From assembly GCA_022792555.1 (NCBI GenBank), contig JAAWBF010000140.1, positions 1-47,171 on the forward strand: DNA of 47,171 nt, read 5' to 3'. Below, in pieces: positions 23,046-31,544 of this stretch; within the stretch, counting starts at the first letter, position 1, and every line of letters starts with the position of its first letter. The DNA comes from Oscillospiraceae bacterium (GTDB taxonomy: Bacteria; Bacillota; Clostridia; Oscillospirales; Oscillospiraceae). The notes beneath the pieces were generated by a model. It saw nothing but the letters and a program-made list of their open reading frames with translations, was not told where the DNA came from and did no database searches. The translations under genes were made by a program, and so were the position numbers.

Positions 23046-24086
23046 TTATTGTGGGTCCAGATAGAGGGAGACCAGCTTCATCGTATTCATGACGCCGTCC
23101 ATATGGGTGCGCTCCATACCATGGGAGGCGTGAACACCAGGGCCGATGAGCGCGGCGCGGGTATCCCGGCCGCTGCGCCACAGGGCGGAGGCGTCAGAGG
23201 TGTAGCGGGGATAGATGTCCACGGCGTAGTCAAGGCCGTGATCCTGGGCCAGATTGATCAACCGTGTCACCATCCCGTAGTCATAGGGACCGCCGCTGTC
23301 CTTGGCACAGATGGAGACCTTGTACTCGGTGCAGGTTAGATCGTCCCCCACACAGCCCATGTCCACCACCAGCAGCTCCTCCAGGTCCTGGGACATGGTG
23401 GCGCCGCCGTGGCCCACCTCCTCATAGACCGTCAGAGAGATCTCGGCCCGGTACTTGGGCTTGACTCCGGCGTCCTTCATCAATTTGAGCAGGGTAATGA
23501 GGATGGCGGCGCTCCCCTTGTCGTCAATAAAACGGGACTTCAAAAAACCCTGTTCCGTGAAGACCGTCTTGGGGTCGTAGCAGATAAAATCCCCCGCCCG
23601 GATGCCCAGAGCCTCTACATCAGCCCGATTATGTACCTTTTCGTCAATCCGCACTGCCATGTTTTTCTCATCCCTAGGCCGGGTAGGGGCGTCCGGGAAG
23701 ACGTGGATGGCCGGGGAGAGGGAGAGAATGGTGCCAGTATATACCCGATTGTCGCGGGTATAGATCCGGCAGTATTCTCCCTCCAGGGAGGGGAGCTGGG
23801 GGGCACCCAAGGAGGTGAACATGAGCTGTCCATCGTCGGTGATAGAGCGTACCACCAAGCCCAATGTGTCCAAATGGGCGCATAGACCGACCGCGTGGCC
23901 ACTCTCCCGGCCCTCCACGGTGATTACAAGGTTGCCCTTGTTGGTCCGGTGAGTGGGATAGCCCAAGGCCTGGACCAGTTCCTCCGCCTTGCTGACCCCG
24001 GCGGAGGTAAAGCCCGTAGGGCTGTCCACCGACATCAGAGCGTGAACGGTATCCATAAAAAAGCGCGTGCTGCCTTTAAAATCCAT
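23046..24086 (-). CDS. M42-family metallo-aminopeptidase
   Basis: A 346-residue enzyme. The metal-site patterns are in order: VGLCAHLDTLG (first His/Asp), RFIDDKGSAAILI (bridging Asp), YEEVGHGGA (Glu-Glu general base and ligand), VVDMGCVG (Asp), and HASHGMERTHMDGV (final His). M42 enzymes form tetrahedral cytosolic peptidases that trim short peptides, and peptide import genes lie divergently next door. The RBS GACAGGAGGCGC sits just before the ATG. The length is normal. Names used for close families include FrvX/YsdC/PepA-like; the substrate preference cannot be told. Confidence 0.9.
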   Translation of the reverse strand: MDFKGSTRFFMDTVHALMSVDSPTGFTSAGVSKAEELVQALGYPTHRTNKGNLVITVEGRESGHAVGLCAHLDTLGLVVRSITDDGQLMFTSLGAPQLPSLEGEYCRIYTRDNRVYTGTILSLSPAIHVFPDAPTRPRDEKNMAVRIDEKVHNRADVEALGIRAGDFICYDPKTVFTEQGFLKSRFIDDKGSAAILITLLKLMKDAGVKPKYRAEISLTVYEEVGHGGATMSQDLEELLVVDMGCVGDDLTCTEYKVSICAKDSGGPYDYGMVTRLINLAQDHGLDYAVDIYPRYTSDASALWRSGRDTRAALIGPGVHASHGMERTHMDGVMNTMKLVSLYLDPQ

Positions 24087-24214
24087 TGTTTTGCGCCTCC
24101 TGTCTCTAATTCAAATTACACGGTTTTCTGCGGGCAGTTAAAAGGCTTTGCGGAGCTAGACTGCTGGGTTTGCAATAATGCCTAAATGTTGTTCATAGAT
24201 TTTCTAAATATTTG

Positions 24215-24243
24215 TTGATATTTGAATCGAGATATGTTATACT
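24215..24243 (+). promoter_or_regulatory. Promoter of the GntR regulator
   Basis: TTGATA (24215-24220), a 17-base spacer, TATACT (24238-24243), about 125 bases before the ATG. Confidence 0.65.
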
Positions 24244-24263
24244 AACTTTACAAAATCGAACTG

Positions 24264-24293
24264 TCTACAATTTACAATAAACAATCTACAATT
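24264..24293. promoter_or_regulatory. Candidate regulator operator: TCTACAATT direct repeat
   Basis: TCTACAATT occurs at 24264-24272 and again at 24285-24293, 21 bases apart, that is two helical turns, just downstream of the -10 box. The second lies in CTACAATTGTC, which is partly palindromic. The position fits autorepression by the GntR/FCD protein. Confidence 0.45.
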
Positions 24294-24366
24294 GTCAATG
24301 ACAAAATCAACTGAAATAACCAGATGATTTTTGGTAATTGTGACGAAGAAGGGGGGCGGACAATGG

Positions 24367-25056
24367 ATGCCGGTATTGCGCTTTAAAACTTTGCGGGAAG
24401 AGGTTGTGGATGTCCTGCGGATGAAAATTTTGGACGGCACCCTCAAACCGGGGGCGCGTATTGTGGAGCAGGAGGTGGCCGCAGACCTTGGGATCAGCCG
24501 GGGGCCGATCCGGGAATCTCTGCGGCAGCTAGAACAGGAGGGGCTCATTGAGTATACCCGCAATGTGGGGTGTTCAGTCAAGGAGATCGGGGATCAGGAC
24601 ATTTACGAGATCTATCTTCTGCGGGCTACCTATGAGATTTTGGCCGTCAAGCTATGTCAGGGGCAGTTTACCCAGGAAGCTCTAACTGCCATGAAAAAAG
24701 TGCTGGAGCAGATGAAAGGATTGGAAGAAGAAGACTTCCACACCTCCATTGACTACGACAACAGTTTCCACGCCGCTATTATCCATCTGCCCGGCCTTCC
24801 CCGTCTGAGCGCGGCCTGGACGGCCCTCAATTCTGGGAATATCATCACCTATTACGCGGGGAGTGCGGATCATGCCGCTGCTGTCAAGCGGCAGTATCCC
24901 ATCCATGCAGCACTGTATGAGGCATGCTGTACCAAGGATATGCAGGGGATCTGTGATGCCATTATGGACCACTATATGCTCACCATCCGCCGCCGTATGG
25001 CAGAGCGGGGCATCTCGGAGACCGCTCCCAATTACGCTGTAACAATCCGGTTGTAA
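24367..25056 (+). CDS. GntR-family regulator with FCD domain
   Basis: 229 residues from the ATG at 24367, preceded by AAGAAGGGGGGCGG; an in-frame GTG at 24337 would overlap that site. The N-terminal winged helix reads LREEVVDVLRMKILDGTLKP, EVAADLGISRGPIRESLRQL, the GntR/FadR pattern. The C-terminal helical FCD domain (residues 75-215) has the metal-binding-type arrangement, with D and H residues in YDNSFHAAI and a late H. Such proteins sense small carboxylates or amino-acid-like molecules. It lies divergent from the M42 peptidase and just before oppABCDF, so control of peptide use is the simplest guess. Confidence 0.85.
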   Translation: MPVLRFKTLREEVVDVLRMKILDGTLKPGARIVEQEVAADLGISRGPIRESLRQLEQEGLIEYTRNVGCSVKEIGDQDIYEIYLLRATYEILAVKLCQGQFTQEALTAMKKVLEQMKGLEEEDFHTSIDYDNSFHAAIIHLPGLPRLSAAWTALNSGNIITYYAGSADHAAAVKRQYPIHAALYEACCTKDMQGICDAIMDHYMLTIRRRMAERGISETAPNYAVTIRL

Positions 25057-25060
25057 CACA

Positions 25061-25119
25061 AAAGGCAACTGCCTTTGAAGATGGCATATATGCCATCTTC
25101 GGTTTTCCTGGGAAAACCG
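25061..25119 (+). terminator. Three tandem hairpins after gntR
   Basis: AAAGGCA/TGCCTTT (25061-25076), GAAGATGGCA/TGCCATCTTC with a TATA loop (25077-25100), and CGGTTTTCC/GGAAAACCG (25100-25119) follow each other without spacing. The second plus the following GGTTTT is a weak terminator; the third could pair and compete with it. Confidence 0.5.
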
Positions 25120-25229
25120 AATTCCCTATGATAACAGCCAAGGGGCATAAGCCGTCTACACTAAGAAGGCTTTACAAGATACCAGAGAATACTAACCAAC
25201 AGCAAACCGAATGAAAGGGGAAACGATCT

Positions 25230-26891
25230 ATGAAAACGAAACGAATGCTCTGCCTGCTTGTCTCTCTGACCCTAATCGCCGGCCTGACTGCCTGTGGTGG
25301 TGGCGGCGGTGGAGGAGGCGGTGCCGGCGGCGCCACCTTTACCAGCTTCATTCAAGACGAGCCCTCCACCTTGGATGCCTCCAAGTGTAATGACCTCTAC
25401 GGCGACGCCATTCTTGTCAATGTGCTGGAGCCTCTGGTTCGCCTAGAGGAAGACGCCAATGGCAACAATGTGGCGGTGGGCGCCGGAGCTGAGAGCTGGG
25501 AGCCCAACGCCGACGGGTCGGTGTGGACCTTCCACCTGCGGGACAACAAGTGGAGTGACGGCCAGCCGGTCACTGCCGAGCAGTATGTCTATGGTATTCA
25601 GCGCCTGCTGGACCCCCAGGTCGGCTCTCCCACCTCCTTCCTTCTGGTTGACTGTGTGAAAAACGGCAATGCGGTCAACAAGGGCGAGATGGCGGTCAGC
25701 GAGCTGGGCGCCAAGGCCATTGATGAAAAGACCCTGGAAGTGACCCTAGAGGGTCCCACCCCCTACTTCCTGGCCCTGACCTACAGCAAGGCCATGTATC
25801 CCGTCCGGCAGGACGTGGTGGAGGCCCAGGGGGACACCTACGGGGCCAATGCTGAGGGTATGGTCTTTAACGGCCCCTTTACCGTCACCAGCTGGGTCCA
25901 CAACTCGGAGATCATCTTGACCAAAAACGAGAATTACTGGGATAAGGACAATGTAGCCCTCCAGACTGTGGACTTCAAGATCCTCACCGATGAAAACGCC
26001 CGCTATAACTCTTTTGAGAACGGTTCTTTGGAGACTGTCAACGTGGGCCAGCCTGAGTGGATTGACCGCTTCAATCAGAAAAACGATGTGACCTTCACCC
26101 AGTATGTCGTCCCCGCCATCCGTTTCCAGCTCTACAATACCCAGGACGCCATCTTCCAGAACGAGAAGATCCGCAAGGCGTTCACCCTGGCCATTGATCG
26201 GGATGACGTGGTGGAGACCATCTATCACGGCACTATGATTGGGGCCTATGGCTGGGTTCCCCAGGGCGTGGCCAGCGGCAGCATCTCGGACTACACCGCC
26301 GGCGCCCCAGAACCGCTAAAGGACCTTATCAGCGAGAACGGCGATCCCAAGGCCCTGCTTTTAGAGGGCATGGCCGAGCTGGGCCTAGGCTCCGACCCCT
26401 CTGCCCTGGACATCACCTTTACCTTTGGCGCCACCACCCAGTGGATTCGCAACTATGGCGAGTACCTCCAGCAGGTCTACAAGAATGTGCTCGGCCTTCA
26501 GATTGACCTGGAGTTCAACGAGTGGGGCACCTACCAGTCCAAGATCAACTCCGGTGATTACCAGGTAGGTTATATGACCTGGTCCATCGACTACAACGAC
26601 CCCATGGGCATGCTCTCTCTGATGGTGACAGGCGCGGGCGCCATCCCCACCGGCTGGTCCAATGCCGAGTATGATGCCCTCATCGCCCAGGCCAGCACCG
26701 AGATGGACGACGCCAAACGTCAGGAACTGTATCAGAAGGCGGAGTATATCCTCATCCACGATGACGGTGTCCTCTGCCCCATCGTCAACGAGATGGTCAA
26801 CCGCTTCAACTACAACAAGATTCAGGGTATGTGCACCAACTACTTCTCCACCAACAGCTCCGGCCTCAAGCATGTAAGCATCGCTGAATAG
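25230..26891 (+). CDS. oppA: Oligopeptide ABC transporter, substrate-binding lipoprotein
   Basis: A 553-residue SBP family 5 protein. The lipoprotein signal ends at LTAC (about residue 23), followed by a run of nine Gly that acts as a linker. The mature part shows the family marks FIQDEPSTLDASKCND, WTFHLRDNKWSDGQPVTAEQ and YGIQRLLDP, ending with PIVNEMVNRFNYNKIQG. It captures peptides outside the membrane and hands them to OppBC. The RBS AAAGGGGAAACG fits. It is the first gene of oppABCDF. The length is normal. Peptide rather than nickel or sugar is inferred from the whole operon and the size of the protein. Confidence 0.9.
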   Translation: MKTKRMLCLLVSLTLIAGLTACGGGGGGGGGAGGATFTSFIQDEPSTLDASKCNDLYGDAILVNVLEPLVRLEEDANGNNVAVGAGAESWEPNADGSVWTFHLRDNKWSDGQPVTAEQYVYGIQRLLDPQVGSPTSFLLVDCVKNGNAVNKGEMAVSELGAKAIDEKTLEVTLEGPTPYFLALTYSKAMYPVRQDVVEAQGDTYGANAEGMVFNGPFTVTSWVHNSEIILTKNENYWDKDNVALQTVDFKILTDENARYNSFENGSLETVNVGQPEWIDRFNQKNDVTFTQYVVPAIRFQLYNTQDAIFQNEKIRKAFTLAIDRDDVVETIYHGTMIGAYGWVPQGVASGSISDYTAGAPEPLKDLISENGDPKALLLEGMAELGLGSDPSALDITFTFGATTQWIRNYGEYLQQVYKNVLGLQIDLEFNEWGTYQSKINSGDYQVGYMTWSIDYNDPMGMLSLMVTGAGAIPTGWSNAEYDALIAQASTEMDDAKRQELYQKAEYILIHDDGVLCPIVNEMVNRFNYNKIQGMCTNYFSTNSSGLKHVSIAE

Positions 26892-26908
26892 TCTAAAAAG
26901 GAGCCTCG

Positions 26909-26942
26909 CCGTACCGGCAGGAGGATACTCCCGCCGGTACGG
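26909..26942 (+). other. Hairpin between oppA and oppB
   Basis: CCGTACCGGC (26909-26918) and GCCGGTACGG (26933-26942) form a 10-bp stem without a T-run. In this position such hairpins often protect the SBP message or dampen expression of the downstream genes. Confidence 0.55.
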
Positions 26943-26993
26943 TGGATACAGACAGCAAAGACGAAATCGCGCTGCCCATTCAGGAGGTCCGAT

Positions 26994-27926
26994 ATGTTAA
27001 AATTTGTGCTTAAACGGGTCGTCTATATGCTCGTCACCCTGCTGATCATCATTACCGTCACCTTTTTTATGATGCACAGTATCCCAGGCGACCCACTGGC
27101 CAGTATGGCCCGCAACCTGCCAGAGCAGACCCGACAAAATTACTATGCGAAATACGGCCTGGATAAACCCAAGGGTGAGCAGTACCTGATCTTTATGAAA
27201 AACCTGATCACCAAGGGCGATCTGGGTGAGTCCATCCGCTACCCCGGCCGCCGCGTCACCGATACCTTGATGACCAATTCCGTGGTATCTGGAACCACCG
27301 GCGGACTGGCACTGATTTTGGGTATTATCATCGGCGTCACCTTGGGCATTGTGGCCGCCCTCAACAAAAACCGATGGCCGGACTACGTGGTCATGATCAT
27401 CGCCATCATGGGGATTACCGTGCCAGTTTTTGTGTTGGGGGCCCTGCTGCAATACTTCTTCACGGTACAGCTCCGGGTGCTGCCCACCACCGGCTGGGGC
27501 AGGCTGGAGAATCTGGTCCTCCCCGTCATTGTATTGAGCTTCAATACCATCGCCACCTATGCCAGATACGTTAAGTCCAACATGCTGGAGGTTATGAACC
27601 AGGACTATATCCTCACCGCCGAGGCCAAAGGCGTCACCCCCATCAATGTCATCAAGAGCCACGTTTTGCGCAACGCCTTCCTGCCCTGTATCACCATTCT
27701 GGGTGGACAGATCGCCAGCATCTTTACCGGTTCCTTTATCGTGGAAAAGATCTTCGGGATCCCTGGCCTGGGTTTCTACTATATCTCCTCTATCAACGAC
27801 CGGGATTACACCATGATCATCGGAACCACGGTGTTCTTCGGTGCGCTGTTCGTGGTAGCACAGCTTGTTATTGATGTTGTATACGGGATTCTTGACCCGC
27901 GTATGAGAATCAAAGCTAAGGATTAG
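26994..27926 (+). CDS. oppB: Oligopeptide ABC transporter permease
   Basis: A 310-residue inner-membrane protein with six predicted spans. The N-terminus MLKFVLKRVVYMLVTLLIII and the SIPGDPLASM segment are typical of OppB/DppB. The EAA loop, which contacts the ATPase, is TAEAKGVTPINVIKSHVLRN (about residues 206-225). It forms the pore with OppC. The RBS AGGAGGTCCGAT precedes the ATG. oppC follows 16 bases after the stop. Confidence 0.93.
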   Translation: MLKFVLKRVVYMLVTLLIIITVTFFMMHSIPGDPLASMARNLPEQTRQNYYAKYGLDKPKGEQYLIFMKNLITKGDLGESIRYPGRRVTDTLMTNSVVSGTTGGLALILGIIIGVTLGIVAALNKNRWPDYVVMIIAIMGITVPVFVLGALLQYFFTVQLRVLPTTGWGRLENLVLPVIVLSFNTIATYARYVKSNMLEVMNQDYILTAEAKGVTPINVIKSHVLRNAFLPCITILGGQIASIFTGSFIVEKIFGIPGLGFYYISSINDRDYTMIIGTTVFFGALFVVAQLVIDVVYGILDPRMRIKAKD

Positions 27927-27942
27927 AGAGGAGGCGAGCTTT

Positions 27943-28935
27943 ATGTCGAAAGAGACCAAAACTCAGGCGGTTCAGCTGGATAAGACAATCCCAAACGGGG
28001 CGAAAACTGCCGCAGTCCCGCCCATTCCGAAGGAGAAGTTTACCATCATTGGGACCGATGACTTCAGCGGCGATATCATTGCCCGCCCCAGAATTGGTTA
28101 TTGGGCGGATGCGTGGCGGCGTCTCCGGCAGAATAAAGTGGCGACAGTCTCGCTCTTTTTCCTGATTCTTATGGTGATTATGGTCATCATCGGCCCCTAT
28201 CTCAATGGGATCAACTACGAGGCGGTGGACAACACCGCCATCAATCAGGCGCCCAGCGCCGCCCACTGGTTTGGCACTGACGCTCTGGGCCGCGACCTGT
28301 TTTCCCGCGTGTGGCAGGCGGGCCGGGTGTCCATTGCCATTGGGATTGCAGGCGCCCTTATCGGGACCGTAGTAGGCTGTATTTATGGCGGAATTGCCGC
28401 CTACTTCGGCGGAATCGTGGACACCATTCTCATGCGCATTGTGGAGGTGCTGTTCAGCATCCCCTACCTGCTCATTGTCATTCTGATCTCGGTCATCACG
28501 GACAGCCAGTCTATCTTTACGCTCATGCTGGCGCTGACCCTTACCGGCTGGTGCAACACCGCCCGCCTGGTCCGGGGTCAGATGCTCCAGCTCAAGTCCC
28601 AGGAGTTTATCCTGGCGGCCAACGCTCTGGGGGTAAGCCCCTGGACCACCATCATCAAGCACCTGATTCCCAACACCCTGGGAGTCATCCTGGTGGCTAT
28701 CACCTTTGATATCCCCAGCTATATCTTCTCTGAGGCTTTCCTGAGCTATCTGGGTCTTGGCATCAAGGCCCCCAACACCAGCTGGGGCGCCCTGGCCTCT
28801 GCTGCCCAGCAGACCTTCGCTTTCTACCCCTATCAGATGTTCTTCCCTGCCCTGCTCATCGCGCTGACCATGCTCTCCTTTACCCTGCTGGGCGACGGCC
28901 TGCGGGATGCGCTGGACCCCAAGCTGAGAAAGTAA
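27943..28935 (+). CDS. oppC: Oligopeptide ABC transporter permease
   Basis: A 330-residue membrane protein with an extended cytosolic N-terminus (about 55 residues), then six spans. The family marks are HWFGTDALGRDLFSRVW (about 107-123) and the EAA loop LAANALGVSPWTTIIKHLIP, with the typical ending LLGDGLRDALDPKLRK. It pairs with OppB. The RBS GAGAGGAGGCG precedes the ATG. The oppD start lies 13 bases after the stop. Confidence 0.93.
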   Translation: MSKETKTQAVQLDKTIPNGAKTAAVPPIPKEKFTIIGTDDFSGDIIARPRIGYWADAWRRLRQNKVATVSLFFLILMVIMVIIGPYLNGINYEAVDNTAINQAPSAAHWFGTDALGRDLFSRVWQAGRVSIAIGIAGALIGTVVGCIYGGIAAYFGGIVDTILMRIVEVLFSIPYLLIVILISVITDSQSIFTLMLALTLTGWCNTARLVRGQMLQLKSQEFILAANALGVSPWTTIIKHLIPNTLGVILVAITFDIPSYIFSEAFLSYLGLGIKAPNTSWGALASAAQQTFAFYPYQMFFPALLIALTMLSFTLLGDGLRDALDPKLRK

Positions 28936-28948
28936 GGAGGCTGCTAAA

Positions 28949-29968
28949 ATGGAAAAAATATTGGAAGTCAAAGACCTCCACGTCTCCTTTAATACCTATG
29001 CAGGTAAGGTCCGTGCGGTGCGCGGTGTGGGCTTCGAGCTCAACAAGGGTGAGTCCCTGGCATTTGTCGGGGAGTCGGGCTGCGGGAAAACGGTCACGGC
29101 CAAGTCCGTCCTGCGGCTGTTAAAGCCACCCTTTGCGGTGATTGAGGAGGGGTCCCAGATCCTCTATAAGGGCCAGGACGTGGTCCATATGGACAAGAAG
29201 GCCCTGAGCAATTACCGGGGGGCGGAGGTCAGCATGATTTTCCAGGACCCCATGACCTCCCTCAACCCCACCATGAAGGTAGGCCGGCAGATCATGGAGA
29301 GCCTGCAAATCCATAAAAAGCTGGACAAAAAGGCCGCCATGGAGGAGGCCATCCACCTGCTCAAGCTGGTCAACATCCCAAGCCCGGAAACCCGAGTGAA
29401 TAACTATCCTCACGAGATGTCCGGCGGTATGCGGCAGCGTGTGATGATCGCCATTGCCTTGGCCTGTGATCCCAGTGTTCTGATCGCAGACGAGCCGACC
29501 ACGGCCCTGGATGTCACGATTCAGGCCCAGATCATGGACCTGTTAAAGGAGCTCAAAGAGAAGCTGGGGACTGCCATTATCCTCGTGACCCACGACCTGG
29601 GCGTGGTGGCCAACTTCGCCGACCGGGTGCAGGTCATGTACGCCGGACAGGTCCTGGAGCGGGGCACGGCACGGGAGATCTTCTACGATGGCCGGCACCC
29701 CTACACCTGGGCGCTCCTCAGTTCGGTGCCCAAGCTGGCCAAGGAGAGCAAGCAGGAGCTCTATGCCCTCAAGGGGACGCCCCCTGACCTCATTCTCCCC
29801 CTCAATCACTGTCCCTTCGCCGCCAGGTGTGAGCACTGTATGTCCATCTGCAAGGAACAGCACCCGCCGGAGACTGCCTTGAGCGACACCCATAAGGTCT
29901 CTTGCTGGCTCCAGCACCCGGACGCTCCGAACGTGACAGCCTTCAGCGGAAAGGAGGCGCGGTCATGA
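28949..29968 (+). CDS. oppD: Oligopeptide ABC transporter ATP-binding protein
   Basis: A 339-residue ATPase. Walker A is GESGCGKT (41-48), the signature motif MSGGMRQRV replaces the LSGG form, and Walker B is [12 protein letters not shown]. The C-terminal oligopeptide-transporter extension has the Cys cluster [14 protein letters not shown], which in some relatives binds an iron-sulfur cluster. It works with OppF as a heterodimer. Its stop overlaps the oppF start (ATGA at 29965-29968), so translation is coupled. Confidence 0.94.
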   Translation: MEKILEVKDLHVSFNTYAGKVRAVRGVGFELNKGESLAFVGESGCGKTVTAKSVLRLLKPPFAVIEEGSQILYKGQDVVHMDKKALSNYRGAEVSMIFQDPMTSLNPTMKVGRQIMESLQIHKKLDKKAAMEEAIHLLKLVNIPSPETRVNNYPHEMSGGMRQRVMIAIALACDPSVLIADEPTTALDVTIQAQIMDLLKELKEKLGTAIILVTHDLGVVANFADRVQVMYAGQVLERGTAREIFYDGRHPYTWALLSSVPKLAKESKQELYALKGTPPDLILPLNHCPFAARCEHCMSICKEQHPPETALSDTHKVSCWLQHPDAPNVTAFSGKEARS

Positions 29969-30960
29969 GTGAGAAAACCGCCCAGCTGCCTGAGAATATT
30001 CTGGAAGTCACCGATCTATGCAAATATTTCCGGGTCAGCCGGAAAGCAACCCTGAAGGCGGTAGATCATGTCACCCTCACCATCCGCCGGGGCGAGACCC
30101 TGGGTCTGGTGGGCGAGTCGGGTTGCGGAAAAACCACCTGCGGGCGTACTATGATCCGCCTGTACAATCCAACCTCTGGAACGGTAAAATTTAACGGGGT
30201 GGATATCTCCAGTCTGTCTGGCAAACGCCTGTTGGAGTTTAAAAAGAACGCCCAGATTATTTTCCAGGACCCCTATGCCTCGCTGGATCCCCGTATGACC
30301 ATTGGCGAGATCATCTCCGAGGGGATGAACGTACATTTCAACTACTCCGATAAGGAGAAGACTGACCGGGTCAATGATCTGCTCAACAAAGTCGGTCTTG
30401 CCCAGGACTACGCCAACCGCTTTGCCCACGAGCTCTCCGGCGGCCAGCGGCAGCGCATCGGCATCGCCCGCGCCCTGGCGGTGGACCCCCAGTTCATTGT
30501 CTGCGACGAGCCCATCTCCGCCCTGGATGTATCCATCCAGGCCCAGGTGGTCAACCTGCTCATTAAGCTCCAGCGAGAGTTTAAGCTGACCTATCTCTTT
30601 ATCTCCCACGACCTGTCCATGGTCAAGCACATCTCCGACCGGGTCGGCGTCATGTATCTGGGCAATCTGGTGGAGCTGGCCACCAATTTGGAGCTCTATG
30701 ATCGGCCACTCCACCCCTATACGAAGGCGCTTATCTCTGCCATTCCCACCGCAGACCCGGATGGCGAGGCCACCCGCCAGCGTATCAAACTGGAGGGAGA
30801 GGTCCCCAGCCCCATCAATCCTCCGGAGGGCTGCCGGTTTGTCCAGCGCTGTAAGTACGCCTGTGACCGCTGCCGACAGGAGACTCCCAAAATCCGTGAG
30901 GTCAAGCCCAACCATTTTGTGGCTTGCCACCGCTGCGAGGAGCTGGAGAACGAGAGCTAA
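29965..30960 (+). CDS. oppF: Oligopeptide ABC transporter ATP-binding protein
   Basis: 331 residues from the ATG at 29965 with AAGGAGGCGCGGTC in front; longer in-frame starts lie inside oppD and lack an RBS. Walker A is GESGCGKT (50-57), signature [10 protein letters not shown], Walker [13 protein letters not shown]. The C-terminal Cys cluster ([14 protein letters not shown]-like) matches its OppD partner. It is the last gene of the operon. Confidence 0.94.
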   Translation: MSEKTAQLPENILEVTDLCKYFRVSRKATLKAVDHVTLTIRRGETLGLVGESGCGKTTCGRTMIRLYNPTSGTVKFNGVDISSLSGKRLLEFKKNAQIIFQDPYASLDPRMTIGEIISEGMNVHFNYSDKEKTDRVNDLLNKVGLAQDYANRFAHELSGGQRQRIGIARALAVDPQFIVCDEPISALDVSIQAQVVNLLIKLQREFKLTYLFISHDLSMVKHISDRVGVMYLGNLVELATNLELYDRPLHPYTKALISAIPTADPDGEATRQRIKLEGEVPSPINPPEGCRFVQRCKYACDRCRQETPKIREVKPNHFVACHRCEELENES

Positions 30961-30970
30961 CATCATACAA

Positions 30971-31006
30971 AAATCGCACCGCAGAGGCATCTCGCCTCTG
31001 CGGTGC
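30971..31006. terminator. Bidirectional terminator after oppF
   Basis: GCACCGCAGAGGC (30976-30988) and GCCTCTGCGGTGC (30994-31006) form a perfect 13-bp stem. The minus strand has GATTTTTGT after it, a good T-run; the plus side has only AGTGTTAAA. It should end oppF and the opposing 31226 transcript. Confidence 0.75.
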
Positions 31007-31103
31007 AGTGTTAAATACACAGCGATATTTACTTAATTCTTGGAAGAGGGAGCTTGACAACATTGGAGCAAACTTCGGCCCATTCAGTGTATTGACACCT
31101 GAC

Positions 31104-31226
31104 CTAATTTCCTCCTGTGATTCCTCCAACCTGTCCATGCGGCCTTCTAGCCTGTCCAGCCGTTCGGTGATGGGCTTTCACATCCATCAGCTGGCCAATC
31201 GCCTCTAACAATTCCTTGTCAACCAT
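31104..31226 (-). pseudogene. Frameshifted coiled-coil protein
   Basis: From the ATG at 31226 the reading is MVDKELLEAIGQLMDVKAHH, then out-of-frame residues to TAG at 31104. In another frame the expected continuation appears: MDRLEESQEEIRSGVNTLNG (31138 down), part of the common pattern ITERLDRLEGRMDRLEESQE. The gene would be a short coiled-coil protein; a one-base change near 31170 broke it. A full consensus promoter lies upstream and AGGGGTGG precedes the ATG, so it may still be transcribed. Confidence 0.55.
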
Positions 31227-31251
31227 ATCCACCCCTCATTACTGTTACTTA

Positions 31252-31281
31252 ATTATAAGGGACAAAAGAGGATACTGTCAA
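31252..31281 (-). promoter_or_regulatory. Consensus sigma-A promoter before the frameshifted gene
   Basis: Minus strand: TTGACA (31276-31281), an 18-base spacer, TATAAT (31252-31257). Both boxes are perfect. It points into the broken coiled-coil gene. Confidence 0.8.
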
Positions 31282-31325
31282 TGCTCAGAACCGGAGATAA
31301 AAACTGCGAGAGAGGAGAATTTGTC

Positions 31326-31544
31326 ATGTTCAAACGGCGGAAACAGCAAGTCATTCCCTATGAGAAGACAGGCAAAATTCCGGTTATCAGGGCCAGCATC
31401 TGTACTGGAGAGCAGGTGGCCGGATTTCGGGTGGAGGCGACCGGGAAATTTGAGGAACTGATGCTCGTGCGCAGCCGCCGGGACCTGGAGGAATTTATGC
31501 GCCAGTATGATGTGAGGGAAAAGGAGATCAAACGGGAGTGGTAG
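31326..31544 (+). CDS. Small conserved-looking hypothetical protein, 72 residues
   Basis: It starts at ATG 31326 after GAGAGGAG; a longer frame from 31281 has no RBS. The sequence begins MFKRRKQQVIPYEKTGKIPV and contains VIRASICTGEQVAGF and LRSRRDLEEF-like segments. It is small, basic at the N-terminus and has no membrane span. I do not recognise a function. I have the impression that similar small proteins occur in related gut Clostridia, but cannot check this. Its last 17 bases overlap the end of the convergent cobA-hemD gene. Confidence 0.65.
   Translation: MFKRRKQQVIPYEKTGKIPVIRASICTGEQVAGFRVEATGKFEELMLVRSRRDLEEFMRQYDVREKEIKREW

Noticed and set aside
26997-28971. Long minus-strand ORFs opposite oppB and oppC
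   Set aside because: They are rich in His, Gln, Asp and Gly, as expected from the complement of membrane-protein codons, and have no supporting signals.
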